Assembly (NCBI GenBank): GCA_937926105.1 | Contig: CALANS010000210.1 | Location: forward strand, 196,951-260,950 | DNA: 64,000 nucleotides | Reading direction: 5' to 3' | DNA from: an uncultured Actinomycetes bacterium | GTDB lineage: Bacteria > Actinomycetota > Actinomycetes > Mycobacteriales > Nakamurellaceae | In this document: positions 53,176 through 61,252 of the stretch, one piece after another | Numbering within the stretch: position 1 is the first letter of the stretch | Layout: each line of letters opens with the position of its first letter | The notes under the pieces: model-generated | Seen by the model: the letters and a program-made list of their open reading frames with translations, nothing else | Database searches by the model: none | What the model was told of the DNA's origin: nothing | Translations under genes and position numbers: made by a program

Positions 53176-56166
53176 TCAGATCAGGCCGCGGCGGCGGGCG
53201 ACGGCGACGGCCTCGCCGCGGGTGCCGGCGTCCAGCTTGCCCAGGATGTTGGACACGTGCACGCTGGCGGTCTTCTCGCTGATGAACAGCTCCTTGCCCA
53301 GTTGCCGGTTGGTACGCCCGCGGGCCAGCAGCGCCAGCACCTCCTGCTCGCGGGGGGTCAGCAGCGAGGCACTGATGGTGGCTCCGACGCCGGTGACCCG
53401 CGCCCGGCGGGCCAGCGCGGCCACGGCTTGGGCCAGCGGGGTCGCGCCCAGCGCGCGGGCGTCCCGGTACGCCGTGCGCAGTAGCTGCGCGGCTTCGTCA
53501 CCGCTCCCGGGTCCGGCGACCCCGGCTGCCTTGTTATTGACGGTCGAGCCGTTACCGATGCCCCCGTCACCGCTGGCCGCCCGGTCCAGCAGCACCTCGG
53601 CCAGCCGCCATCGGCAGCGCACCACCTCGTAGGTGTAGCCATAGTCGAATGCCGCCACGGCGGCCCGCCAGATGGCGTCGTCTCGGTCGCCGCAGGCCCG
53701 TGACCACTCCGCCTCGGCCCGCGCCAGCCAGGCCAGGCCTTCGGCGCCCAGCCGCCCGCCGCGGGGGACGCCCCGGGTGGCCGTGGCACGGGCATCCTGC
53801 ACGATCGGCTCGGCGTCGGCCAGCACCGCGGCGAGGCCGGCCGTGTCGTCCTTCAGACGCAGCGCGCTGGCCTGATCGGCCAGTGCGGCCAGGGCGAGCG
53901 CGTCCAGCCAGATCCGGCCCAGGTAGTGCTCGCCCCAGAGCGGGACCGGGACGTCCACGGTGCTCCGGTAGGCGGCCAGTGCGGCCGCCGGGTCCTGCTG
54001 CCAGGTCAGGTGGTCGACCTGGCAGCCGCCAACCAGCATCAGCAACTGGGCGGTGGTGTGCGGGTCCGGGTGCCGGGCGGTCCGCAGCCGCCCAGCCCGG
54101 TCGGCCGCGTCGGGGAGCCCGCGCCCGACGGCGATGTGCAGGCTGAAGGCCTCCAGCAGCGGGCGGGCGGTGGCGGGGATCCGGTCGGCGTCCCACAGCG
54201 GGTCCAGGCCGGCGTCCCAGTCTCCGGCGACGTACCGGGCGATCACGTCGATGCCGCGGGCCTCGCGGGCGTATTCCGAGTACGTCATGCCGGTGGCGGC
54301 GGCCCGCTCGATGCTGCGCTGCGTCCAGCGCAGCGTCTCGGGCAGGTCTCCGGCGTCGTAGCGGCTCATCGCCAGGTTGAACAGCGTGCGCAACTCGGCG
54401 GTGACGTCCTGCGCGGCGCGCGCCAGCTCCAGCGCCCGGGTGAAGTGGGCCGCCGCGGTGTCGGTGTCGCCCGACCATTCGGCGATCCGGGCCAGCGTGA
54501 CCAGCGCCTCGGCCTGCAGGTTGCCCGCGCCCACCGCTTCCGCGTCGGCCAGCGCCTGGCGCGCCAGCTCCTCGGCGCCGTCGCCGCGGTGCACGAACAG
54601 CATCACGGCCTGGGTGGATCGGGCCTCGGCGCGGGCCGCGCCGAGTGGCAGGCTCGCGGCCAGGGCGGCGGCCTCGGCGGCCGTCTGCTCGTCCCGGTCG
54701 TCGCCCGCGTAGTACCGGGCCATCGCCAGCCGGGCGCGCACGACGACCCGGCGTTCCTCGGACCCCGGGCCGGTCTCGGCGCGCACCAGCCGGTCCGCGA
54801 CCTGCAGCAACGACGCGGCCCGCGCCGGGTCGCCGCCGGCCGCCGCCGCCTCCGCCGCGCGCTGGTAGACCTCCGACTCGGTCGCGCCGGCCAGTCTCGC
54901 TGCGTCCGGTACCGACCCCCACCAGGACAGCACCCGCTCCAGGTGCCGGTGCGCGTCGCCGGGTGCGTGCACCGCGCGGGCGTGCTCGGCCGCCCGGACG
55001 GACGCCGACAGCGCCAGCGTCAGGTCGTGGGACAGCTCGGCATGGTGCGCCAGCTCCGCCGCCACCGCGGGGATGCCGGCCAGCCGCTCGTCCAACACCC
55101 GCGCGTACTCGCGGTGCAGACGCACCCGCTCACCGGGCAGCAGGTCGGTATAGGCAGCCTCCTGCAACAGCGCATGCCGGAACTCGTACCCGTCGGACTC
55201 GCCGTCGGGGACCAGCACATGCCGGGTGACCGCTTCCCGGAGCGCGTCGTCCAGGTCGCCATCCGGCAGGCCCGTCACCGCTGCGAGCACGTCGTGCCCG
55301 ACCCGTCGCCCGGCCACCGCCGCGACGCCGACGACCCGGGCCGCGTTGGGATCCAGCAGCTCCAGCCGGGCAATCAACACGTCGAGCAGGGCCTCCGGCA
55401 GCGTTCCCGGGCAGTCGCAGGTGCGTTCGGCCTCCAGCAGTTCCTCGGCGAAGAACGCGTTGCCCTCCGCGCGCGCGACGATGTCCTCCAACAACGCGGG
55501 GTCCAGCGGGCCGTGGGCGCTGACGAGCTGCGCGATCGCCGCGGGCGGCAGCGGATCGAGAGTGAGCCGCTGCACCGACGGCAGCCGGGCGATGTCGGCC
55601 AGGAACGGCCGCAGCGGGTGTCGCCGGTGCACGTCGTCCGAGCGATAGGTGAGCACGACCGACAGTCGCTCGTTCTCCATCCGGCCGAGCAGGTAGCGCA
55701 GCAGATCCTTGGAGGGCCGGTCGGCCCAGTGCAGGTCTTCGACCAGCAGGCACACCGGCTGCGACTCCGCCAGCTCGAACAGCAGCTCTACCACGGCCTC
55801 GTACAGCTGCAACTGGCCCAACGGTTCGGCGGCGCCGCCGCGCAGGTGCGGCTCCAGCCATCGCCACGAATCGCTGTCCAGCTGGCGGAAGGCGTCCACG
55901 AACGGCAGGTACGGCAGGCCGCCGTCCGGCAGGTTGACGCAATGGCCGAGCAGTACCCGGGTGCCGCGCTCGGCCAGCTGCTCGGCCCACTCCGCGGTCA
56001 GACGGCTCTTACCGACCCCGGCGTCGCCGGACAGCACGATCGTCCCGGGTTCGCCGTGCGCGGCGGCATCGGCCAGCCCGTGCAGTTGAGCCAGTTCCGA
56101 TTCGCGCCCCACGATCGGCGAGATGTGCCGTGCCACGCCGTTCATGCTGGCACGGACCACCGACAT
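53176..56166 (-). CDS. LAL-type LuxR regulator with AAA ATPase domain
   Basis: Large MalT-like transcription factor of 996 residues. An N-terminal AAA_16 ATPase has VGRESELAQL, Walker A LSGDAGVGKSRL and Walker B VCLLVEDLHWAD, plus the DPLPPAAIAQLV segment. A long alpha-helical TPR-like middle (about 330-900) follows, with many Ala/Arg/Glu repeats. The C-terminal LuxR HTH reads SLLTPREQEVLALLARGRTNRQLGKELFISEKTASVHVSNILGKL. Start choices are ATG 56166 (GAGGAAAA upstream) or ATG 56145. Residues before 56166 are low complexity. A 56-residue ORF begins just upstream on the same strand. Target genes unknown. Confidence 0.88.
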   Translation of the reverse strand: MSVVRASMNGVARHISPIVGRESELAQLHGLADAAAHGEPGTIVLSGDAGVGKSRLTAEWAEQLAERGTRVLLGHCVNLPDGGLPYLPFVDAFRQLDSDSWRWLEPHLRGGAAEPLGQLQLYEAVVELLFELAESQPVCLLVEDLHWADRPSKDLLRYLLGRMENERLSVVLTYRSDDVHRRHPLRPFLADIARLPSVQRLTLDPLPPAAIAQLVSAHGPLDPALLEDIVARAEGNAFFAEELLEAERTCDCPGTLPEALLDVLIARLELLDPNAARVVGVAAVAGRRVGHDVLAAVTGLPDGDLDDALREAVTRHVLVPDGESDGYEFRHALLQEAAYTDLLPGERVRLHREYARVLDERLAGIPAVAAELAHHAELSHDLTLALSASVRAAEHARAVHAPGDAHRHLERVLSWWGSVPDAARLAGATESEVYQRAAEAAAAGGDPARAASLLQVADRLVRAETGPGSEERRVVVRARLAMARYYAGDDRDEQTAAEAAALAASLPLGAARAEARSTQAVMLFVHRGDGAEELARQALADAEAVGAGNLQAEALVTLARIAEWSGDTDTAAAHFTRALELARAAQDVTAELRTLFNLAMSRYDAGDLPETLRWTQRSIERAAATGMTYSEYAREARGIDVIARYVAGDWDAGLDPLWDADRIPATARPLLEAFSLHIAVGRGLPDAADRAGRLRTARHPDPHTTAQLLMLVGGCQVDHLTWQQDPAAALAAYRSTVDVPVPLWGEHYLGRIWLDALALAALADQASALRLKDDTAGLAAVLADAEPIVQDARATATRGVPRGGRLGAEGLAWLARAEAEWSRACGDRDDAIWRAAVAAFDYGYTYEVVRCRWRLAEVLLDRAASGDGGIGNGSTVNNKAAGVAGPGSGDEAAQLLRTAYRDARALGATPLAQAVAALARRARVTGVGATISASLLTPREQEVLALLARGRTNRQLGKELFISEKTASVHVSNILGKLDAGTRGEAVAVARRRGLI

Positions 56167-56222
56167 CGGTGCCGGGATTTTCCTCGCGGAGCGGTCGGGG
56201 ACCTGGGCCAGAGCGGTGCTCG

Positions 56223-56393
56223 TCACCGGCTGATCGGGACCACCGACGCGGCCAGGGCCGGCGCCGGTCGACCCTCGCCGTCGCGCGCCGCTGTGCGCCG
56301 CTCGGCGCCCACGCGGCGCCACGGCCGGAAGTGCTCGGCGGCCCGCTCACGACGGTAGGCGGACTCAACGTCGATGGCGGTGATGATGCTCAT
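56223..56393 (-). CDS. Small basic protein of 56 residues, unknown
   Basis: Short ORF directly upstream of the LAL regulator, 57 bases apart. AAGGGA stands seven bases before ATG 56393, a good ribosome site. The protein (MSIITAIDVESAYRRERAAEHF, then PWRRVGAERRTAARDGEG and a Pro/Ala-rich end) is Arg-rich and has no signal peptide or membrane helix. The N-terminal 40 residues look helical. I do not recognise a family. It may be a small partner of the regulator or a leader peptide; a non-coding leader remains possible. Confidence 0.5.
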   Translation of the reverse strand: MSIITAIDVESAYRRERAAEHFRPWRRVGAERRTAARDGEGRPAPALAASVVPISR

Positions 56394-56819
56394 GGCGTGC
56401 TCCCTTGATCCTGCCCCGATGGAGGGCTCGCGATCGGCGACAGCACCGACGATGCCGCTGAGGGTGCCGGCCGGGCATCGGGAGAACGACCGGTTTTCAC
56501 CCCGCCCGGGGACCTTAGGTGCCTCGGACAAGGGCCCTGCGGACCCGCGCAGACGTCCGGGCAGGTGAGCTCGGCCAGATGCACGAGGGCGGGGCGGCAC
56601 GGCGTCCGTACGCGCGGGCGCACATCGCCATAGCCAGGCTCTGGCCGGCCCTGGCACCGGCGTCCTGGTGAGGATGCCGGAAGGAGCCGGCGCATGCCGT
56701 CTGTCTGCTATCGGCATTCCCATCGAGATCGCCATCAGCGTCGATGCCGAATCTGCACATCGTGTCCACGATTGCAGCCGCGGAGACATCTCGCACGAAT
56801 TCGCGGGTCTCGCGAGGTA
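56394..56819. other. Intergenic boundary between chromosomal and A/T-richer DNA
   Basis: No supported gene in this stretch. It is the leader of the small minus-strand ORF on the left. From about 56700 it becomes more A/T-rich towards the island promoter at 56820. I see no integrase, transposase, tRNA end or obvious attachment repeat here. Confidence 0.5.
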
Positions 56820-56848
56820 TTGACATGCCATGTACACATGGCTACCTT
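56820..56848 (+). promoter_or_regulatory. Strong sigma-70-type promoter of the island operon
   Basis: TTGACA (56820-56825, consensus -35), a 17-base spacer and TACCTT (56843-56848) lie about 40 bases before the GTG start at 56891. This is the clearest promoter in the window. Its spacer contains the palindrome CCATGT-AC-ACATGG, and an IclR-type operator begins right after the -10. Confidence 0.65.
56828..56841. promoter_or_regulatory. Palindrome in the promoter spacer
   Basis: CCATGTACACATGG has six-base perfect arms around AC and lies between the -35 and -10 elements of the island promoter. A protein bound here would compete with or remodel RNA polymerase. It may be a second regulator's site, separate from the IclR-like operator. 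Confidence 0.45.
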
Positions 56849-56876
56849 CATCCGTGGAAACCAAATTCCACGGATG
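56849..56876. promoter_or_regulatory. IclR-type operator at the island promoter
   Basis: Perfect 11-base arms CATCCGTGGAA (56849-56859) and TTCCACGGATG (56866-56876) flank ACCAAA. The core TGGAA-6-TTCCA fits the IclR-family consensus that I know as TGGAAATNATTTCCA. It sits over the expected transcription start, a repressor position. An IclR gene (63087-63878) ends the same cluster. Confidence 0.65.
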
Positions 56877-56890
56877 AGAGGAGCTCGCAG

Positions 56891-58018
56891 GTGTCATCGT
56901 CACTCGCATCGTCGGAAGCCGTGATGTCGCAGCCTCCGCCTCGCCCCAGGACTAGTCCGTTGGTGATTGATACGGACATCCACGAGCGGGGTGCCTTGGC
57001 AGACCTGTTGCCCTACCTAGATGAGAAGTGGCACAAACATATCCAGCAATATCACTGGCAACCAGAGACCCGCAATCCGTATGCGGTGCCCAGCGCGGCT
57101 GGGTTGAATCGCGCAGACTCGAACCTTCCCGACGGTCGGCCCGGAGGCTCAGATCTCGGACTACTGCGGCAGCACGTGTTTGACGATGCCGGCGTCACGC
57201 ATGGCATCCTTGTCGGTCGGCTCAACGCATCCGGGCTGGAACCAGGATGGACCGAGTTCAAGACTGGGCTGATGTCCGCCTATAACGACTGGCAGATTGA
57301 CAAATGGCTCAATCCAGAGTCTCGCCTCTCCGGTTCGATTCACGTCAACGTGCATGACCCAGCGGGGGCCGCACGTGAGATCGAACGTCTCGGACGCCAT
57401 CCACGCATGGCTCAGGTGATGATCTACATCGGATCACGCGCGCTGGGGGACCCGGCGTTCCATCCGATCTATGATGCAGCGGCAGCCAGCGGGATTCCGG
57501 TTGGCTTCCATCAGAGTGGGAACACGCCGACGACGTACGGGTACCACCGCTATTACATTGAGTGGAAGACCCTTGTCACCCAGGCCTTTCAGTCCACCCT
57601 CGTCAGCCTGATCTTTAACGGCGTGTACGACAAGTTTCCTACCCTAAAAACCATATTCGTCGAGGGTGCCTTCACCTGGCTCCCACATATCATGAGCAGG
57701 GCGGATCAACATCTCCGGCAACTTCACGCCGAAGTACCATGGGTTCAACGCCTACCCAGCGATATCATTCGAGACCAGGTCAAATTCTCCACCCAGCCCA
57801 TGGAAGAAATGACGGCGGCCGAGTTCCTCCGTTACCTTGAGCAAATGAAGTCCGATGAATTGCTCTGCTATTCCAGCGACTACCCTCACTGGGACTTCGA
57901 CTCCCCAACCGAGGCATTGCCGGCCGGGCTTCCGGACGACATCCTCAACAAGGTCTTGTTCGACAATGCAAAGTCCTTCTACGGAAGCCGTCTGCCAGAT
58001 TCGATCACCGAGTCATAA
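56891..58018 (+). CDS. Amidohydrolase 2 family protein (ACMSD-like barrel)
   Basis: Metal-dependent TIM-barrel hydrolase or decarboxylase of 375 residues. The N-terminal metal site is the variant VIDTDIHERG (D-x-H) rather than HxH. GFHQSG near residue 220 and LCYSSDYPHWDFDSP near residue 330 supply a His and the catalytic Asp. The close pattern LLPYLDEKW...SDYPHWDFDSP...NAKSFYG is a group often found beside Rieske ferredoxins and ABC importers, as here. The reaction is unknown: C-N/C-O hydrolysis or decarboxylation of an aromatic acid. GTG 56891 is chosen because GAGGAG lies seven bases upstream; ATG 56924 is the alternative. Confidence 0.85.
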   Translation: MSSSLASSEAVMSQPPPRPRTSPLVIDTDIHERGALADLLPYLDEKWHKHIQQYHWQPETRNPYAVPSAAGLNRADSNLPDGRPGGSDLGLLRQHVFDDAGVTHGILVGRLNASGLEPGWTEFKTGLMSAYNDWQIDKWLNPESRLSGSIHVNVHDPAGAAREIERLGRHPRMAQVMIYIGSRALGDPAFHPIYDAAAASGIPVGFHQSGNTPTTYGYHRYYIEWKTLVTQAFQSTLVSLIFNGVYDKFPTLKTIFVEGAFTWLPHIMSRADQHLRQLHAEVPWVQRLPSDIIRDQVKFSTQPMEEMTAAEFLRYLEQMKSDELLCYSSDYPHWDFDSPTEALPAGLPDDILNKVLFDNAKSFYGSRLPDSITES

Positions 58019-58035
58019 GGGAGGGCACACGCACC

Positions 58036-58398
58036 ATGCCTAGGGTCTGCGGTTCCAGCGACGTATCACCTGGCAAGATGCTTTCGACTCGGGTCGGGCC
58101 CGTGCCCGTCGTCCTAGTCCGGACCAAGAAGGGGAAACTCTACGCATTGGTGGACCGCTGCCTGCACCAGGGCGGGCCGCTATCCAAGGGGGTGCTGACG
58201 TGGGCGTCCGACAGTTCGCGTGATGTCGGCGAGTACCATATCGACCGCGACGGGCAAATACTAAAATGCCCGTGGCATGGCTATGAATATGATGTCACAG
58301 ACGGCTGTTTCACGGTCGATCCCAAACGCAAGCTCCAGCGATTCACCACCTGGGAGACCGATGGTGACGTGTACGTCGAGCTTCGTCCGCCGCAATGA
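58036..58398 (+). CDS. Rieske [2Fe-2S] ferredoxin
   Basis: Soluble Rieske-type ferredoxin of 120 residues. Ligands are C42-L-H44 and C78-P-W-H81 in KCPWHGYEYDV. The distance between the pairs (33 residues) is about twice the usual 15-17, because of an inserted VLTWASDSSRDVGEYHIDRDGQ-like loop. There is no signal peptide, so it is a cytosolic electron carrier, probably for an oxygenase. AAGGGAGGG stands upstream of ATG 58036. The stop overlaps the next start (ATGA). No oxygenase alpha subunit is visible in the window. Confidence 0.87.
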   Translation: MPRVCGSSDVSPGKMLSTRVGPVPVVLVRTKKGKLYALVDRCLHQGGPLSKGVLTWASDSSRDVGEYHIDRDGQILKCPWHGYEYDVTDGCFTVDPKRKLQRFTTWETDGDVYVELRPPQ

Positions 58399-59228
58399 GC
58401 ACCCACACGGACGCCTCGATGACGGTGAACCAGGGCACCAAGGCTGTGGTGGAGGTCAATGAGGTACGCCTGGGCTATCGGAGTGGGAATAAGACGACGC
58501 TGGCTGTCGATGGCGTTACATTCTCGATTCAGCAGGGCGAAAAGCTGATCCTCCTGGGGCCATCCGGCTGCGGGAAGACCACAATCCTCAAGGCCATTGG
58601 CGGTTACGTCAAACCGGTGTCCGGATCGATCCGGGTGGATGGAGTGGAGTCGGTCCGGCCCGGACCGGATCGGGCATTCGTCTTCCAGGAATTTGATCAG
58701 CTGTTCCCGTGGCGATCGGCGTTGAGTAACGTGACCTACCCGCTGCGGAAGGCGCGGAAACTGTCGCGGGATGAGGCACACGAGAAGGCGAGCAAGGTGC
58801 TCGACTTGATGGGCCTAAAAAACGCCCAGCTTCGATATCCTCACCAGCTATCCGGCGGCATGAAACAGCGGGTCGCTATCGCGCGCGCACTTGCATTGGA
58901 GCCCGAGATTCTCCTGATGGATGAGCCATTCGGTGCGCTGGATGCGTTGACCCGCTCAAGGCTTCAGTATGAGCTTAACGAGATAGTGGATCGCGAGCGC
59001 CGAACGCTCGTCTTCGTCACCCATTCAATCCAAGAAGCGGCACTGGTAGGCCATCGAGTCATTGTCATGACGGAGCCACCCTCAAGGATCCGTGCGGAGG
59101 TGGATGTCCGGGACGTCACCAATCTAACGAGCGACGCGGCATTCGCGTCGTTCCGAAGGCTCAACGAGGCGCTGAATCCGCCGAAACACACGACGGGTGG
59201 ATCGCCGCGCGAGTTCATAACGGACTGA
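58395..59228 (+). CDS. ABC importer ATPase, SsuB/TauB/NrtD type
   Basis: ATPase of 277 residues for the nitrate/sulfonate/taurine-type importer encoded with the two genes that follow. Walker A GPSGCGKTTILKAIGGYVKPVSG, Q-loop VFQEFDQLFPWRSALSNV, signature LSGGMKQRVAIARAL, Walker B LLMDEPFGALDALTR and switch His in VTHSIQEA are the family pattern. The FDQLFPWRS form is typical of TauB/SsuB. It overlaps the ferredoxin gene by four bases, which ties transport to the catabolic enzymes. Confidence 0.93.
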   Translation: MSTHTDASMTVNQGTKAVVEVNEVRLGYRSGNKTTLAVDGVTFSIQQGEKLILLGPSGCGKTTILKAIGGYVKPVSGSIRVDGVESVRPGPDRAFVFQEFDQLFPWRSALSNVTYPLRKARKLSRDEAHEKASKVLDLMGLKNAQLRYPHQLSGGMKQRVAIARALALEPEILLMDEPFGALDALTRSRLQYELNEIVDRERRTLVFVTHSIQEAALVGHRVIVMTEPPSRIRAEVDVRDVTNLTSDAAFASFRRLNEALNPPKHTTGGSPREFITD

Positions 59229-59277
59229 CCGCACCCAGCAGTTTGGGCCGACTAACCCAAGAACACCGGAGGTAGAA

Positions 59278-60108
59278 ATGGTTGCGGTGCGGGAGAAGCG
59301 CTCTAGTGCTACCGGCCCTTCGTCTGCGGCCGACGCGCGGGCCAGGCGCTTCATCCGCCGAGCCATCATCTTGGTGGTGCTGATTCTCGCATGGGGGCTC
59401 TATGTCCAATTTTCGGGGATCAGCCCGCTACTGGTGCCGAGCCCGGCGGACGTGGCGTCGTCACTATGGAGAAATTGGTCCAACGGTGTACTCGATGCGA
59501 GCACCGTGGAGACGTTGAAGTTGCTCGGGGCGGGCCTCGGTATTGGTATCGCTGCAGGAATCGGCCTCAGTGTGCTTGCAACCTTCAGCCAGTTCGGCGA
59601 GGACGTTCGAGCACTCCTGACGGCAATGGTCAATCCACTGCCATCTATTGCGATACTTCCGGTTGCCCTCATCTGGTTCGGGCTCACTCCGTTCACAATA
59701 ATCATCATTGTCGCGAATGCCGTCGTGTGGCCGTTCAGCATCAACGTGTCTGCGGGGTTTCGCGGCGTCAATCCTACCCTTCGCGCGGTTGGCGACAACA
59801 TCGGGATCCGACGCTTGGACATGGCTACCGACATTCTGATTCCGTCGAGCCTTCCGTACATCATCGCCGGGATCGAGACCGCATGGTCGGTCGGATGGCG
59901 GACCGTGGTGGCGGCGGAGCTGGTCTTTGGGTCGGCAGGCGGCTCCGGCGGGCTGGGGTACTTCATTTACAACGCGCGCTTCTTCCTGGACGTGCCGGGA
60001 ATGTTCGCCGGTCTGGTCACAATCGCGATTATTGGGATCATCGTTGATCTCTTGATCAAGTGGGCAAAGCGAGGAACCGTAGTTCGGTGGGGAATGGCAG
60101 TTGCTTGA
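59278..60108 (+). CDS. ABC importer permease, SsuC/TauC type
   Basis: Membrane subunit of 276 residues with about six helices. The first is IILVVLILAWGLYVQF. SGISPLLVPSPADVASSLWR is the classical SsuC/TauC N-terminal segment. The core has PLPSIAILPVALIWFGLTPFTIIIIV, the EAA-like loop VGDNIGIRRLDMATDILIPSSLPYIIAGIETAWSVGWRTVVAAELV and the C-terminal GGSGGLGYFIYNARFFLDVPGMFAGLVTIAIIGIIVD. GGAGGT is five bases before ATG 59278. It pairs with the ATPase before and the binding protein after. Confidence 0.92.
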   Translation: MVAVREKRSSATGPSSAADARARRFIRRAIILVVLILAWGLYVQFSGISPLLVPSPADVASSLWRNWSNGVLDASTVETLKLLGAGLGIGIAAGIGLSVLATFSQFGEDVRALLTAMVNPLPSIAILPVALIWFGLTPFTIIIIVANAVVWPFSINVSAGFRGVNPTLRAVGDNIGIRRLDMATDILIPSSLPYIIAGIETAWSVGWRTVVAAELVFGSAGGSGGLGYFIYNARFFLDVPGMFAGLVTIAIIGIIVDLLIKWAKRGTVVRWGMAVA

Positions 60109-60142
60109 GCAGTAGACCATTCAGACACGTTGGGAGTTATCC

Positions 60143-61225
60143 ATGCAGCAGAAGAGATGCCGACGGACGCGACTGGTTGTGTTGGCGCTTATCGGTGCTA
60201 TGGCGACAACGGCGGCATGCAGTTCGACCGGCTCGTCCACCGGAACCGATCACGTACCGGAATCGTCGATGGGTACCGCGGGTAGCGGAACCTCTGCAGC
60301 CGTGAGCCAGGCGAATCGGCCGGGCGAGAAGATCACGATCGCGCTTCAGCCGGGGTTAGCGGCCGAGGCACATGAGTTCATTGCGAGGCAGGAGGGGTGC
60401 ATAGAAAAGGGCCTTCCGGGTGATACCATCGTGTGGAAGGATTTGGCGTCTACCGCGGTGATTGGCTCTGCAATGCTATCGGGAGACGTCCAGATTGGTG
60501 CCAATGGACTTGTCCCGTTCCTGGTGAACTGGTCTAAGGGGTTCAAGGCCAAGATCATATATGCGGGTGCTGTCGAGAATATTCACGTGATGGTCAAGGA
60601 CCCCAAGTATAAGACCATGAAGGATCTCTTGGAGTCGGGTGCCAAGATCGCGGCACCTTCGCCGACCGCCATCCAGGGCCTCATGGTGCGGTTTGCCGCG
60701 AAGTCGATCACTGGCAACCTGAATGCCGCCAACAGCCAGATCGTCTCCATGGATCAACCGACGGCTTACCAAGCACTGCTGGCTGGGCAAGTGGGCGCGC
60801 ATGTTGCCTCCCCACCGTTCCCGGCACGCGAGGCCAAGGACGGTGCTCGGAGCATCTACGACCTGAAGGACGCGTTGGGCTCGCTGATGCCGGTCGTCAT
60901 GGTGGCGATGTCCGATTGGGGCGAGGCGCATCCCGAGGTGCTGAAGGTTGTCTCGCACTGCCTGGAGGACGCCCGGAAGCTGATTACCACCGACCTTGGT
61001 AAGGCGGCAGAGCTCACCGCGCAAGGCATGGGTCAGGCCGACAAGGTGGCCGAGCTGAAGGAGGAGCTAGCGGATCCCGACCTGGACTTTACGTACGGCG
61101 CGGCACTCAAGATGAGCGACCTTCAGAAGTGGGCCGACTTCGAAAAGCAGGTTGGGATGATCGACAAGGCGCCAAGCTCATTGGACGAAGTCATGTTTAG
61201 CGGCGCCGAGAGCCTTTTCAACTGA
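60143..61225 (+). CDS. ABC importer substrate-binding lipoprotein, SsuA/TauA/NMT1 type
   Basis: Extracellular receptor of 360 residues. The signal peptide MQQKRCRRTRLVVLALIGAM ends in TAAC, giving lipidated C26, followed by a Ser/Thr/Gly tether to about residue 60. The NMT1/OMP-like domain has KITIALQPGLAAEAHEFIARQEG, VIGSAMLSGDVQIGANGLVPFL, KIIYAGAVENIHVMVKDPKYKTMKDLLESGAKIAAPSPTA and QALLAGQVGAHVASPPFPAREA. The fold serves sulfonates, aromatic acids, pyrimidines and others, so the ligand is open. The gene body is noticeably A/T-richer than the chromosome to the left. Confidence 0.9.
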   Translation: MQQKRCRRTRLVVLALIGAMATTAACSSTGSSTGTDHVPESSMGTAGSGTSAAVSQANRPGEKITIALQPGLAAEAHEFIARQEGCIEKGLPGDTIVWKDLASTAVIGSAMLSGDVQIGANGLVPFLVNWSKGFKAKIIYAGAVENIHVMVKDPKYKTMKDLLESGAKIAAPSPTAIQGLMVRFAAKSITGNLNAANSQIVSMDQPTAYQALLAGQVGAHVASPPFPAREAKDGARSIYDLKDALGSLMPVVMVAMSDWGEAHPEVLKVVSHCLEDARKLITTDLGKAAELTAQGMGQADKVAELKEELADPDLDFTYGAALKMSDLQKWADFEKQVGMIDKAPSSLDEVMFSGAESLFN

Positions 61226-61252
61226 ATCATTGTTGAGGCGAGGGCTACAGAG

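Noticed and set aside
48789..56166. A complete ESX secretion locus
   Set aside because: Only the EccC gene is present; neighbouring genes encode a DinB protein and a LAL regulator.
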